Below are positions 36,407 to 44,731 of a DNA stretch of 64,000 nucleotides, piece after piece (the stretch's first letter is position 1; each line of letters begins with the position of its first letter). The notes under the pieces were generated by a model that was not told where the DNA came from, searched no databases, and saw nothing but the letters and a program-made list of their open reading frames with translations. Source of the stretch: an uncultured Woeseia sp. (GTDB taxonomy: Bacteria; Pseudomonadota; Gammaproteobacteria; Steroidobacterales; Woeseiaceae); NCBI GenBank assembly GCA_937925605.1, contig CALALV010000001.1, forward strand, positions 1 through 64,000, read 5' to 3'. Made by a program: the position numbers and the translations under genes.

Positions 36407-37375
36407 ATGAACGAACGCGTAGCCGTAGCCCCGATGATGGATTGGACCGACCGGCACTGCCGGTACTTCCTGCGCCTGCTCGGCCCGCGCACCCGCCTGT
36501 ACACCGAGATGATCACGGCCGCGGCGCTGCATCACGGCGACCGCGAGCGGCTGCTCGGCTTCGATGCGGCCGAGCACCCGGTCGCGCTGCAGCTCGGCGG
36601 CAGCGATCCGGCGCTGATGGCCGAGGCGGCGGCGATGGGCGCGGAGGCCGGCTACGACGAGGTCAACATCAACGTCGGCTGCCCGTCCGACCGCGTGCAG
36701 AGCGGCCGCTTCGGTGCCTGCCTGATGGCCGAGCCGGCCACCGTCGCCGCCTGCGTCACGGCGATGCGCGAGGCCTGCGACCGGCCGGTCACGGTCAAGA
36801 CGCGCATCGGCATCGACGGCCACGATTCCTGGGAGTGGTTCCGGGACTTCGTGCTGCGGGTCGCCGACGCCGGCTGCGAGACGTTCATCGTGCATGCGCG
36901 TATCGCGATCCTCGACGGCCTGAGCCCGAAGGAGAACCGCACGGTGCCGCCGCTCAATTACCCGCGCGTGTACCGGCTGAAAGAGACTCGCCCGGACCTG
37001 CGGGTCGTGCTGAACGGCGGGATCACCGACGTGGCCGCGGCGCGCGCGCACCTCGCGCACGTCGACGGCGTCATGATCGGCCGCCAGGCGTACCAGGACC
37101 CGTGGTTCCTGGTCGAGCTCGATCGTGCACTGGGCGGCGGTGACGGCCTGCCGGCGAGTCGCGAAGCGGTCATTGCCGCGCTCTGCGATTACGTCGCGAC
37201 CGAGCTTGCCGCCGGCACGCGCCTGCAGCAGATCAGCCGCCACCTGCACGGCCTGTTCGCCGGCTGCCCCGGCGCCCGTGCCTGGCGACGGCACCTCAGC
37301 GAACACGCGCACCTGCCCGGCGCGGGCTACGAGGTGCTGAGCGACGCCCTGGCGGCCGTGCCGGCGGCCGCCTGA
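36407..37375 (+). CDS. dusA: tRNA-dihydrouridine(20/20a) synthase DusA
   Basis: This 322-residue FMN enzyme reduces uridine at positions 20/20a of tRNA. Characteristic pieces are APMMDWTDRHCRYFLR, YTEMITAAAL, LQLGGSDP, the catalytic-Cys region VNINVGCPSDRVQSGRFGACLM, VKTRIGID, NGGI and the DusA-specific IGRQAYQDPW. The length is normal. It lies alone between pgm and the methyltransferase gene. Confidence 0.94.
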   Translation: MNERVAVAPMMDWTDRHCRYFLRLLGPRTRLYTEMITAAALHHGDRERLLGFDAAEHPVALQLGGSDPALMAEAAAMGAEAGYDEVNINVGCPSDRVQSGRFGACLMAEPATVAACVTAMREACDRPVTVKTRIGIDGHDSWEWFRDFVLRVADAGCETFIVHARIAILDGLSPKENRTVPPLNYPRVYRLKETRPDLRVVLNGGITDVAAARAHLAHVDGVMIGRQAYQDPWFLVELDRALGGGDGLPASREAVIAALCDYVATELAAGTRLQQISRHLHGLFAGCPGARAWRRHLSEHAHLPGAGYEVLSDALAAVPAAA

Positions 37376-37429
37376 AGCACTGGGCCGACGCCGCGGCAGA
37401 GTGCCGGTGATTGTTGCCGCCGCTGCCGT

Positions 37430-37435
37430 TACAAT
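37430..37435 (+). promoter_or_regulatory. -10-like box before methyltransferase
   Basis: TACAAT about 43 bases before the start codon; the -35 region is poor. Confidence 0.3.
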
Positions 37436-37477
37436 GCCCGGTTCCTGCCCCTGCCTTGCGAGGATTGCCTGACTATC

Positions 37478-38311
37478 ATGAGTGGCAAGCACGCCGAGAA
37501 GTCCGGAAAAAAGCGCACGATGGCCGACGAGGCCGACATCCACGAGCTCTACGAGCTGTCCGTGCAGAACGTCGAGCACGAGGTGGAGTTCCTGCAGCAG
37601 ACGTTTCGTGAAATTCGCGGCCGCGAGGCCCGCGTGCTGCGCGAGGACTTCTGCGGCACGGCTTCCGCATCCTGCGAGTGGGTCCGGCAGGGCAAGGACT
37701 TCCAGGCCATCGGCGTGGACATCGACCCGTCGGTGTTGGAGTGGGGCAGGGGGAACCGTGTCGGGCGCCTGCCGGCCGAGGACCGCGCCCGGGTGAGCCT
37801 GATCGAGGCCAACGTGCTGGAGGTGGAGACGCCGCCGGTCGACCTGCTCGTTGCATTCAACTTCAGCTATTTCATCTTCACCGAGCGCGCGCGCATGCTC
37901 GAGTACTTCCGGCGCGCGCATGCAGCCCTGAAGGACGACGGGCTGTTCATCACCGACGTGTTCGGCGGCCCCGAGGCGCAGGAGGAAACGAAGGAAAAGA
38001 CGAAATTCAAGGAACACGGCTTCACCTACGTCTGGGACCAGGCCGAGTTCCACCCGGTGACCAACTGGATGCGCTGCGCGATCCACTTCAAGTTCAGGGA
38101 CGGCTCGAAGATCAAGGACGCCTTCACCTACGAATGGCGGCTGTATTCGGCGCCCGAGATCCGCGACATCATGCTCGAGGCCGGCTTCCGCAAGGTCACC
38201 GTGTACTGGGAGGGCGAGGACGAGGACGGCGAGGGCAACGGCGAATTCACGCCGGAGCAGCGCGGCGAGGCGGACCTGGCCTGGATAGCCTATATTGTCG
38301 CCGAGAAATAG
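37478..38311 (+). CDS. class I SAM-dependent methyltransferase
   Basis: This 277-residue protein has a Rossmann-type methyltransferase core: a glycine-poor motif I (VLREDFCGTASASCEW), AIGVDIDPSVLEWG, an acidic motif near VNLLEANVLEV-type sequence, and FNFSYFIFTERARMLEYFRRAH. The N-terminus is basic and the C-terminus acidic (EGEDEDGEG). The substrate is unknown. It resembles a widespread uncharacterised methyltransferase found as a single gene. The start lies soon after a CGAGGA sequence. Confidence 0.8.
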   Translation: MSGKHAEKSGKKRTMADEADIHELYELSVQNVEHEVEFLQQTFREIRGREARVLREDFCGTASASCEWVRQGKDFQAIGVDIDPSVLEWGRGNRVGRLPAEDRARVSLIEANVLEVETPPVDLLVAFNFSYFIFTERARMLEYFRRAHAALKDDGLFITDVFGGPEAQEETKEKTKFKEHGFTYVWDQAEFHPVTNWMRCAIHFKFRDGSKIKDAFTYEWRLYSAPEIRDIMLEAGFRKVTVYWEGEDEDGEGNGEFTPEQRGEADLAWIAYIVAEK

Positions 38312-38370
38312 TTTAGTTTATAAGTGCTTGGGCAACCTTCTTCAGCGCCTGCGGCGCTGTGAATCCGCGC

Positions 38371-38399
38371 ATGTCAGCGGCGGGCCCAGCGCCTATAAT
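38371..38399 (+). promoter_or_regulatory. sigma-70-type promoter of the cyclase-FHA gene
   Basis: ATGTCA, a 17-base spacer and a perfect TATAAT. Transcription would begin near 38406, which rules out the upstream in-frame ATG at 38359 as the translation start. Confidence 0.55.
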
Positions 38400-38448
38400 C
38401 CCCGCACGGCCGGACAGCGGCGGCGGCAGCTCAGTGGACCAGGAGCAG

Positions 38449-39342
38449 ATGGCTAAAGATCTCGAAGTGGCGATACTGTTCGCGGACGTCGTCGGCAGCA
38501 CCCAGCTCTACGACAAGTTCGGCGACACCAAGGCCAGCGAGACCGTGGCTCACTGCCTGGGCGTCATGAAGGAATCCACCGGGCAGTGGAACGGCACTGT
38601 CATCAAGACCATCGGCGACGAGGTCATGTCGACCTTCCCGACGATCGACGAGGCGATGGGCGCCGCGACCCAGATGCAGACGCGCATTTCGGGCGGGGAC
38701 GGGGAGGACGAAATCCCGGTGTCCATTCGCATCGGCTGCCATTTCGGCCCGGTGGTCCGCGAGCACAACGACATCTTCGGCGCGGCCGTGCATACCGCGA
38801 ACCGCATGACCTCGCAGGCCAAGGCGCGCCAGATCGTCATCTCCGGCAGCTCGGTCGAGCGTATGAGCGAGGAATGGAAGTCGCAGACCCGCCAGATCGA
38901 CGTCGCGACGGTGCGCGGCCGGCTCGACGAGGTGGCGCTCTACGAGCTGGTCTGGCAGCCCGAGGAAGCGACCAGCATGCTGCCGACGATCGAGTGGGAC
39001 AACAAGGCCCGCAAGGCGAACAAGCTGACGCTGTCGTTCCGCGAGCAGACCGTCGTCGTCAACGATCGCAAGAAGAGCATCAACATCGGCCGCGCGGACG
39101 ACAATGACCTCGTGATCAAGGGCAACCTGATATCACGCATCCATGCCAAGATAGAAATGCGGCGGGGCAAGTTCATCCTGGTCGACCAGAGTACCAACGG
39201 TACCTTCCTGCAGAACGTCAAGGGCGAGGAGACCTTTGTCCGCCGCGACAGCACGGAGCTGTCGGGCGAGGGCATCATCGGTCTCGGCAGGGTCGCCAAG
39301 CCCGGCACGCCGCTGGCGATTCACTTCATCTGCGAGTCCTGA
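38449..39342 (+). CDS. class III nucleotide cyclase with C-terminal FHA domain
   Basis: This protein of about 297 residues pairs an adenylate/guanylate cyclase domain with an FHA domain. The cyclase part shows the metal aspartates in [10 protein letters not shown] and IKTIGDEVM, plus the TANRM segment that supplies the transition-state Asn and Arg. The FHA part near residues 205-270 has [23 protein letters not shown] and STNGTFL, which would bind a phosphothreonine partner. The start is ATG 38449 (AGGAG three bases before) or GTG 38434. Nothing nearby suggests its signalling partner. Whether it makes cAMP or cGMP cannot be told with certainty. Confidence 0.85.
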   Translation: MAKDLEVAILFADVVGSTQLYDKFGDTKASETVAHCLGVMKESTGQWNGTVIKTIGDEVMSTFPTIDEAMGAATQMQTRISGGDGEDEIPVSIRIGCHFGPVVREHNDIFGAAVHTANRMTSQAKARQIVISGSSVERMSEEWKSQTRQIDVATVRGRLDEVALYELVWQPEEATSMLPTIEWDNKARKANKLTLSFREQTVVVNDRKKSINIGRADDNDLVIKGNLISRIHAKIEMRRGKFILVDQSTNGTFLQNVKGEETFVRRDSTELSGEGIIGLGRVAKPGTPLAIHFICES

Positions 39343-39361
39343 CGGACCCGCGCCGCGGAGC

Positions 39362-41110
39362 TCAGGCGCTCTTCAGCGCGTCGACGACGCGGCGGTGTTC
39401 CTCGCGCAGCGTCTCCGGCAGGCGGCTGCCGTAACTCTGCAGGTATTCGCCCACAGCATCCATCTCTGCCTGCCACTGGTCCGGGTCCACGGCCAGCAGG
39501 GCCTCCAGGGTCGCCCGATCGATGTCGAGCTCGCGCGTGTCGATGTCGTCGGCGTGCGGCAGCAGGCCGATCGGCGTCTCGCGCGCGTCGACCCGGTTCT
39601 CGCAGCGGTCGATGATCCAGCGCAGCACGCGCAGGTTCTCGCCGAAGCCCGGCCACAGGAAACGACCGCCGGCGTCCTGGCGGAACCAGTTGACGTGGAA
39701 AATGCGCGGCAGGCGCTCCGAGCGCCCCTCGAATGACAGGCAGTGTGCCCAGTAGTCCGCGAAGTGGTAGCGACAAAACGGCTTCAGGGCCATCGGGTCG
39801 CGGCGCACCACGCCGACGTCGCCGGTCGCCGCCGCGGTCGTTTCCGAGGCCACGCCGGCCCCGACGAGCACGCCGTGGCGCCAGTTGCGTGCCTCGTAGA
39901 CCAGCGGCGCGAGTTCCTTGCGACGGCCGCCGAACACCAGCGCCGATATCGGCACCCCGTCCGGCGCTTCCGCGAGCGTCGAGTAGCTCGGGTTCTGCTT
40001 CGCCGACACCGTGAAGCGTGAATTCGGGTGCGCGGCGGCCCCGTTGCCGGGCGTGTAGTCCTCGCCGCGCCAGTCCACGGCGGGTTCGCCGGTCTTCTTG
40101 TCTTCCCACCACGGCTCGTTGTCCGCGGTCGTCGCGACGTTGGTGAAGATCGTGTCCTGCCGGATCATGTCGTAGGCGTTCTTGTTGGTCTTCGCGTTCG
40201 TGCCCGGCACGACGCCGAAGTACCCGGCCTCGGGGTTGATCGCGCGCAGCCGGCCCTCGCCGTCGAGGTGCAGCCAGGCGATGTCGTCGCCGAGCGTCCA
40301 GATTTTCCAGCCGGGTTGCGACGCGGGCGGGATCAGCATTGGGAGGTGGGGCGTGTGGCGGGCGGACGGGGATGCGCAGGGCGGGTACTGCGGCTCGGCT
40401 TGCGGGTTCTCGACGCCGACGCTCAGCGTGTGCGCTGCCAGCCAGCCTTCCTGCCGGGCCTGCCAGCTGGCGATGCGCAGCGCGTGGCACTTCTTGCCGA
40501 GCAGCGCGTTGCCACCGTAGCCGGAGCCGATGCTCTTGATCGTCAGCTCCTCGGGAAAGTGCATGATGAAGCGCCTTTCCGGATCCAGGTCGCCGGTCGA
40601 GTGCAGGCCGCGCACGAAGCGGCCCTCGCGCTCGATGCGGGCGAGTGCGGCCTTGCCCATGCGGGTCATGAGCCGCATGTTGACGACGACGTAGGGGCTG
40701 TCGGTGATCTCGACGCCGAGCCGCGCGTAGGGCGAATCGATCGGACCCATGCAGTAGGGGATGACGTACAGCGTGCGCCCCCGCATCGCGCCGTCGAACA
40801 GGGCGTCGATCTTCTCGTGCGCTTCGGCGGGCGCCATCCAGTTGTTGTTCGGGCCCGCATCCTCGGCGTCGCGGGTGCAGACGAAGGTCAGGTGTTCGAC
40901 CCGCGCGACGTCGGAGGGGTCGGAGCGGTGCAGGTAGCAGTTCGGGTAGCGGTCCTCGTCGAGCCGGACCAGCGTTCCGTCCGCAAGCATCTGCCCGATC
41001 AGCTGCTCGTTCTCGGCGTCGCTGCCGTCGCACCAGTGGATGGCGTCCGGTTTCGTCAGTTTCGCGACTTCGTCGACCCAGTCTTTCAGGCTGTTCAGCG
41101 TCGTGGTCAT
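39362..41110 (-). CDS. pckG: GTP-type phosphoenolpyruvate carboxykinase with an abnormal P-loop
   Basis: This 582-residue protein is clearly of the GTP-dependent PEPCK family, which converts oxaloacetate to PEP in gluconeogenesis. Good motifs include [21 protein letters not shown] around the metal Lys, TLGDDIAW (kinase-2), [14 protein letters not shown] and IFHVNWFR with [13 protein letters not shown]. The nucleotide-binding loop, normally FPSACGKTN, is SPSARHTPH at residues 247-255. The catalytic Cys, Gly, Lys and Thr are all changed without loss of frame, and residues 226-257 diverge throughout. As written the enzyme should be inactive. The alternative is local sequencing error, since the changes are mostly to G on the plus strand. 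Confidence 0.9.
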   Translation of the reverse strand: MTTTLNSLKDWVDEVAKLTKPDAIHWCDGSDAENEQLIGQMLADGTLVRLDEDRYPNCYLHRSDPSDVARVEHLTFVCTRDAEDAGPNNNWMAPAEAHEKIDALFDGAMRGRTLYVIPYCMGPIDSPYARLGVEITDSPYVVVNMRLMTRMGKAALARIEREGRFVRGLHSTGDLDPERRFIMHFPEELTIKSIGSGYGGNALLGKKCHALRIASWQARQEGWLAAHTLSVGVENPQAEPQYPPCASPSARHTPHLPMLIPPASQPGWKIWTLGDDIAWLHLDGEGRLRAINPEAGYFGVVPGTNAKTNKNAYDMIRQDTIFTNVATTADNEPWWEDKKTGEPAVDWRGEDYTPGNGAAAHPNSRFTVSAKQNPSYSTLAEAPDGVPISALVFGGRRKELAPLVYEARNWRHGVLVGAGVASETTAAATGDVGVVRRDPMALKPFCRYHFADYWAHCLSFEGRSERLPRIFHVNWFRQDAGGRFLWPGFGENLRVLRWIIDRCENRVDARETPIGLLPHADDIDTRELDIDRATLEALLAVDPDQWQAEMDAVGEYLQSYGSRLPETLREEHRRVVDALKSA

Positions 41111-41248
41111 ACCGCGTTCCGCTCCCTGCTCGTGGTTTTTTCCGGTCGTTGTCCCGGCGGGCCTGCAGGCCGCGCAGGGGCGGCATTATTGCAGAGTCCG
41201 CCCGGGGTGTCTCGGTGCGTTTTCCCGGAGCGGGCGAGCGCGCGGGGC

Positions 41249-41288
41249 AAAAAAAAACCGCCAGCGCCGGGGGGGACGCTGGCGGTTT
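41249..41288 (-). terminator. rho-independent terminator of the phasin gene
   Basis: A perfect 12-bp stem (AAACCGCCAGCG with CGCTGGCGGTTT, loop of 10) is followed on the minus strand by nine T residues. It lies 50 bases after the minus-strand phasin stop and before the PEPCK gene. Confidence 0.9.
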
Positions 41289-41292
41289 CGCC

Positions 41293-41329
41293 TTGATCAC
41301 TCGGTCCTTGAGGACCCCGGGGTGATCAA
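41293..41329. repeat. two nested perfect inverted repeats
   Basis: TTGATCAC (41293-41300) pairs with GTGATCAA (41322-41329), and inside them GGTCCT pairs with AGGACC. It sits between the phasin stop and its terminator, so it would form a second hairpin in the 3' end of that mRNA. Confidence 0.55.
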
Positions 41330-41338
41330 TACCTGTCT

Positions 41339-41923
41339 TCAGGCGCTGGCGGCTGCCTTGGCCTTCTTGGCGACTTTCTTGGCTTTCTTGCGTGCGGTCT
41401 TCTTGGCCGACTTCGCCGTCGAGGCGGCCTTGGATGCCGCCTTCGACGCCTTGCGGCGCGGTGCCGGGCGCTTGCCGGTCAGCTCGCCGTAGGCGCCGCG
41501 AATGACCTCGCGTGCCTCGCTGCCGCCGTTCGCCAGGATCTTGAAGGACTCGCGCGCATCGCTGCCGAGGCGCGAGAACTGCTCCGGCGTCAGCCGGATC
41601 TGGCGGCGGACGAGGTCGCGCAGGCAACTGGCGTCGGCCGCCGCGTTGATGCGCTCGGCGAGCAGGTCGAGCTGGTTCGCGGCCATTGCCGTCTGCTGCT
41701 TCAGTACGCGTTCGGTGGTGCGGTGCGAGACGGCCGACAGCTTCAGGCCGACACCGGTCAGCGTGTTCAGCGGCTGCTTGCCGCCGCGGACGGTCTCGGC
41801 GGCACGGCGGCCGCCGTCACGGGCGCTGCTGACCAGGCCCTTCAGGCCGGCGCGGGCACCGGCGGCGATTTCGCCGGCGCCGTCCTCGATCAGTTCTGCG
41901 GAATTCTCGAGCTGTTTGTTCAT
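41339..41923 (-). CDS. PhaF-like phasin with histone H1/AlgP-type tail
   Basis: This 194-residue protein starts at the ATG at 41923 behind CGGAG; the longer frame is unlikely. Residues 1-140 form helical phasin-type sequence (LSAVSHRTTERVLKQQTAMAANQLDLLAERI, RLGSDARESFKILANGGSEARE). The last 50 residues are K/A/S-rich repeats (KASKAASKAAS, KKTARKKAKKVAKK). This is the layout of PhaF, which coats polyhydroxyalkanoate granules and holds them to DNA. No PHA synthase gene is in the window. Its own terminator follows. Confidence 0.82.
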   Translation of the reverse strand: MNKQLENSAELIEDGAGEIAAGARAGLKGLVSSARDGGRRAAETVRGGKQPLNTLTGVGLKLSAVSHRTTERVLKQQTAMAANQLDLLAERINAAADASCLRDLVRRQIRLTPEQFSRLGSDARESFKILANGGSEAREVIRGAYGELTGKRPAPRRKASKAASKAASTAKSAKKTARKKAKKVAKKAKAAASA

Positions 41924-42095
41924 GGATCGGGCTCCGTTTGTGCGGTGCAACAAATGTTGCGACGCACAATAGGGCCTCGCGGGGCGGATGTCAAGGATTT
42001 TTTGACGCAATGCAGCAAAAACGCCGCGCGCCGGTGCCGATCGGGAAAAATAATTTAAAACAAGGGTTTGCGCGCCGGCTGGCCGGGCGCGGCGT

Positions 42096-42308
42096 TCAGG
42101 CCGCGGCCGTCTTCGGGGCGTCCTTGCGCCAGATGCTGAGCTCGGTCGGGGCCTGGACGCCCATTTTCACGCGGTTGCCGGTCGCCCCGAACACGGTGAT
42201 CTCGATCGGTCCCTGCGCGAACAGCTCGGCCAGCGTCAGCTGCGGATCCACCCCGTCGGCCGGGCGGATCAGTATCGATTCGGCGTCCTTGCGGCTGATG
42301 ATCAGCAT
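42096..42308 (-). CDS. RsmN/RsmF-type CsrA-family RNA-binding protein
   Basis: This 70-residue protein begins MLIISRKDAES and later reads ITVFGATGNRVKMGVQAPTELSIWRKD, which is the CsrA pattern. The RNA-contact arginines (position 6 and the one in SIWRKD) are present. About 18 residues (PADGVDPQLTLAELFAQGP), probably a helix, are inserted between the first two strands. The same feature marks Pseudomonas RsmN/RsmF, while classic CsrA lacks it. It is the last gene of the flgA-flgM-flgN group, 33 bases after flgN, so it may link the flagellar checkpoint to translation control. Confidence 0.78.
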   Translation of the reverse strand: MLIISRKDAESILIRPADGVDPQLTLAELFAQGPIEITVFGATGNRVKMGVQAPTELSIWRKDAPKTAAA

Positions 42309-42341
42309 GGTTCTGGCCTCGTCCGTGAGTGCGTGTTTAGG

Positions 42342-42809
42342 TCAGGCTTCCGCGAGCGTTCGCGAAGCCGCGGGCCGTTCAGTGCCCCCGGGGCCGTAGA
42401 TCCCGGTCTCGCCGCCGGCCAGGACGGCGAGGGCGCTCGTTACCTGCTGCTGCCGCAGCCGGATCACGGCGCCGTTGGTCAGGTTGGCGCGCTGGCAGTC
42501 GTCCGCCACCTTCAGGTAGCGACGCCACTGGCGCGCCAGCCCGTCGTCGTCGCCGAGCAGCGCCTGCATGCCGTCGGTGTCGTCGCCGAGGCCGCGCTCC
42601 GCGAGCAGGGCCATGCGCCGGGCTTCGACAGCCTCGAGCGCCTCGAGCTGCGCGCGTTTCGCCGCCGCGGCCGCCCGCAGCGCGTCGAGGTCCTCGGCCT
42701 CCAGCGCGTCGAGCTCGGCGCGCAGGTCCCCGGCAAGGGCCAGGGCCGAGCGATAGCCGTCGTCCAGCAGCGCGCGCACGACGTCGTCACCTGCAAGCGG
42801 TGCCGTCAT
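42342..42809 (-). CDS. flgN: flagellar export chaperone FlgN
   Basis: This 155-residue helical protein has heptad-like leucines (LRAELDALEAEDLDALRAA). The FlgN-like C-terminal part reads LTNGAVIRLRQQQVTSALAVLAGG, followed by IYGPGG. It should carry hook-associated proteins FlgK and FlgL to the export gate. It starts 2 bases after the flgM stop. Confidence 0.85.
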   Translation of the reverse strand: MTAPLAGDDVVRALLDDGYRSALALAGDLRAELDALEAEDLDALRAAAAAKRAQLEALEAVEARRMALLAERGLGDDTDGMQALLGDDDGLARQWRRYLKVADDCQRANLTNGAVIRLRQQQVTSALAVLAGGETGIYGPGGTERPAASRTLAEA

Positions 42810-42811
42810 GA

Positions 42812-43141
42812 TCAGCGGTCGAACTCGCGGTCGAAGCGCAGCAGCGCGTCCGCGATCTTCTCGGCGTCGATGCGGTAGTCGCCGCTGGCGATCGCGGTCT
42901 TCACCGCGTCGACCCGCGCAGGGTCGATGTCCGGCAGCGACGCCAGGTTTTTCTCGAGCCTTTCCAGCAGCTGCGCGCCTGAGGTCAGCTCCACGGTCTC
43001 GCTCTTCGCCGCGGTGCCGCCGGACGGCTGGCTGTCGACGCGGTGTGCACCGCTCGTCGACAGCGCCTCCTTCGCGCTCCCAATCTTGTCACCTATCTTC
43101 GTCAGCATGGCGTTATCCACCGGTTTGATCGTGTTAGACAT
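42812..43141 (-). CDS. flgM: anti-sigma-28 factor FlgM
   Basis: This 109-residue protein has the FlgM C-terminal helices that bind FliA (VELTSGAQLLERLEKNLASLPDIDPARVDAVKTAIASGDYRIDAEKIADALLRFD). The N-terminus is disordered, as expected for export through the hook. The start at 43141 (MSNTIKP) follows GAGGG. It has its own sigma-28 promoter at 43179-43205, and upstream flgA may also read through. Confidence 0.92.
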   Translation of the reverse strand: MSNTIKPVDNAMLTKIGDKIGSAKEALSTSGAHRVDSQPSGGTAAKSETVELTSGAQLLERLEKNLASLPDIDPARVDAVKTAIASGDYRIDAEKIADALLRFDREFDR

Positions 43142-43178
43142 AATCCCAACCCTCGGCATTCATTGCTCGTCATGCAGG

Positions 43179-43205
43179 CTATCGGCAGGCCCGGCCGGGA
43201 CTTTA
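43179..43205 (-). promoter_or_regulatory. sigma-28 (FliA) promoter of flgM
   Basis: On the minus strand TAAAGTCC, an 11-base spacer and GCCGATAG match the FliA consensus. Transcription would begin near 43171, 30 bases before the flgM start, giving feedback of FliA on its own inhibitor. Confidence 0.85.
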
Positions 43206-43245
43206 ACGAAATCCGCGAAAAAATTTCGCGCACGCCCCGGGACCC

Positions 43246-44013
43246 TCACGGCACCAGCACCTCGACCAGCTCGGCGGAACGCACGATGCCCTCGACGATG
43301 CGGCCCGAGCTCGAATTCTCGACCCGGATCCGCTGGTTCAGCGCGCCGTCCATCAGGGCCTTGCCCGCGACCCGGATCCGCACCGCGTCGTTCGCGGCGG
43401 CCAGCGTGACGGCCTGGCCGCGGCGGATCAGCGTCCTCGCGACCAGCGCCCCCGGCGTCACGACGGCGCCGGCCCTGAGCGAGTGCTTCAGGCGCAGGCC
43501 GACGACGGCCGCCGCTTCGGTCGCGTAGCCGGCCGGTAGCCGCGACAGGTCGCGGCGTTCGACGGCCAGGTCGGACTCGCCGAGCACGTGGCCACGCGGC
43601 AGCGGGTGCTTCAGGACCAGCACCTCGCCGCTCACCGCCAGCGTGACCGGTACGTAAACCTTCCACGGGCGGCTGCCGCTGCAGCGGACGCCGACGACGG
43701 TCCGCTTCTGCACCCGCGCGCCGGCGCGCAGGAATGGCTCGAGAGGCCGGTCGCAGCGCGGCAGGTTGAGCCGCCGGTCGAGCGGCGCCGCCTCGGCTGC
43801 GTGCCCGGCCGCGTCGCCGGCCACGAAGGCCTCCGCCGCGCGCTCGACGTCGGCGAGCGGCTGGCGTTCGGCCGCGATGGCAGCCGCACTTATTAATAGG
43901 CAGGCGACGACGCCGAGCCGGGCCGGCGCGTCGGTTCGGCGACGCCCTGCGGCGCCCGCCGTCAATAAGCCGACGATTCCTGGTCTCGGGCGTTGCTTGT
44001 CCGGTCTGCTCAT
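43246..44013 (-). CDS. flgA: P-ring assembly chaperone FlgA
   Basis: This 255-residue protein starts at the ATG at 44013. The start fits because the sigma-54 promoter on the minus strand lies 80-90 bases upstream. A hydrophobic stretch near residues 30-47 (LGVVACLLISAAAIAA) is the export signal. The body has the FlgA pattern of SAF/beta-clip domains: VYVPVTLAVSGEVLVLKHPLPRG, LSRLPAGYATEAAAVVGLRLKHSLRAG, VRIRVAGKALMDG and RIVEGIVRS. It helps FlgI form the P ring. Confidence 0.9.
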   Translation of the reverse strand: MSRPDKQRPRPGIVGLLTAGAAGRRRTDAPARLGVVACLLISAAAIAAERQPLADVERAAEAFVAGDAAGHAAEAAPLDRRLNLPRCDRPLEPFLRAGARVQKRTVVGVRCSGSRPWKVYVPVTLAVSGEVLVLKHPLPRGHVLGESDLAVERRDLSRLPAGYATEAAAVVGLRLKHSLRAGAVVTPGALVARTLIRRGQAVTLAAANDAVRIRVAGKALMDGALNQRIRVENSSSGRIVEGIVRSAELVEVLVP

Positions 44014-44088
44014 GTCTGCGGTCCGCCGTGCGGCGCGGGCAGCCCCCGTGGCGGCGGGCCTTGCGCGGTGAAAGTCAGCACGTACAGG

Positions 44089-44104
44089 TGCAATTCGCGT
44101 GCCA
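44089..44104 (-). promoter_or_regulatory. sigma-54 promoter of flgA operon
   Basis: On the minus strand TGGCACG-CGAA-TTGCA exactly matches the sigma-54 consensus. Transcription would start about 44078, 65 bases before flgA. Confidence 0.88.
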
Positions 44105-44263
44105 CCAGGCGGCGGGCGCGCGGCCTGCCGCGCGGGCGGCCGGCGCTCTGCAAGGCCTTGCCGGCCGGGCGGCAAGCGCTTGCCGGGCGGGCCGGTCGGG
44201 GCGTATCGGCCGCCGGCCGCGAAACTTTAGCGCGGCGCCGCCGCCGCTGGCCTGGACGTGGTT

Positions 44264-44279
44264 TGGCATGGCAGTTGCA
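44264..44279 (+). promoter_or_regulatory. sigma-54 promoter of flgB operon
   Basis: TGGCATG-GCAG-TTGCA keeps the GG and GC pairs at the right spacing. It sits about 63 bases before the flgB start. Confidence 0.85.
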
Positions 44280-44341
44280 TAGTCCCTGTCGCGAGCATCC
44301 GGCGCTATCCCCGGTGCAAACGACAGGCAGGACCGACGGAC

Positions 44342-44731
44342 ATGAAGATTCCCGGATTCGCCCTCCACGAGCAGGCCTTGAAGCTGCGCGCGCTGCGCAA
44401 CGAGGTCCTGTCGTCGAATATCGCGAACGCCGACACGCCGAACTACAAGGCCCGCGACATCGACTTCGCCGCCGCGCTGCGGCAGGCGAGTGCGTCGCAG
44501 CCGGCCCTGAAGGCGACGGCGCCGGGGCATCTGCAGCCCGCGGGCACGCACGCGACCGGCGCTGACGTCCGCTACCGCGTGCCGACGCAGCCGTCGCTCG
44601 ACGGCAACACGGTGCAGTCCGACGTCGAGCAGGCCGCGTTCGCCGAGAACGCCGTGCAGTACCGGGCGAGCCTGCAGTTCCTGGGCGGGACGATTTCGCG
44701 CCTGCGCTACGCCATCAAGGGAGGCGAGTAA
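44342..44731 (+). CDS. flgB: flagellar rod protein FlgB
   Basis: This 129-residue proximal rod protein has LRNEVLSSNIANADTPNYKARDIDF, the conserved rod/hook N-terminal motif, and a C-terminal coiled segment (EQAAFAENAVQYRASLQFLGG). It is the first gene of the flgBCDEFGHIJKL run, and its stop overlaps the flgC start. Confidence 0.95.
   Translation: MKIPGFALHEQALKLRALRNEVLSSNIANADTPNYKARDIDFAAALRQASASQPALKATAPGHLQPAGTHATGADVRYRVPTQPSLDGNTVQSDVEQAAFAENAVQYRASLQFLGGTISRLRYAIKGGE

Larger units (their letters stand above)
44014..44341. other. 328-bp divergent region between flgA and flgB
   Basis: It holds back-to-back sigma-54 promoters, minus strand at 44089-44104 and plus strand at 44264-44279. 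No gene is convincing. The ~160 bases between the promoters are GC-rich and could hold FleQ-type enhancer sites, but none is recognisable by eye. Confidence 0.6.

Noticed and set aside
38359..38448. Upstream ATG for the cyclase-FHA gene
   Set aside because: A perfect TATAAT at 38394-38399 lies downstream of it, and the added residues are not part of the cyclase fold.
39362..41110. Frameshift as the explanation for the PEPCK anomaly
   Set aside because: The divergent stretch aligns with the family without gaps and the frame is right on both sides, so substitutions, not indels, are involved.
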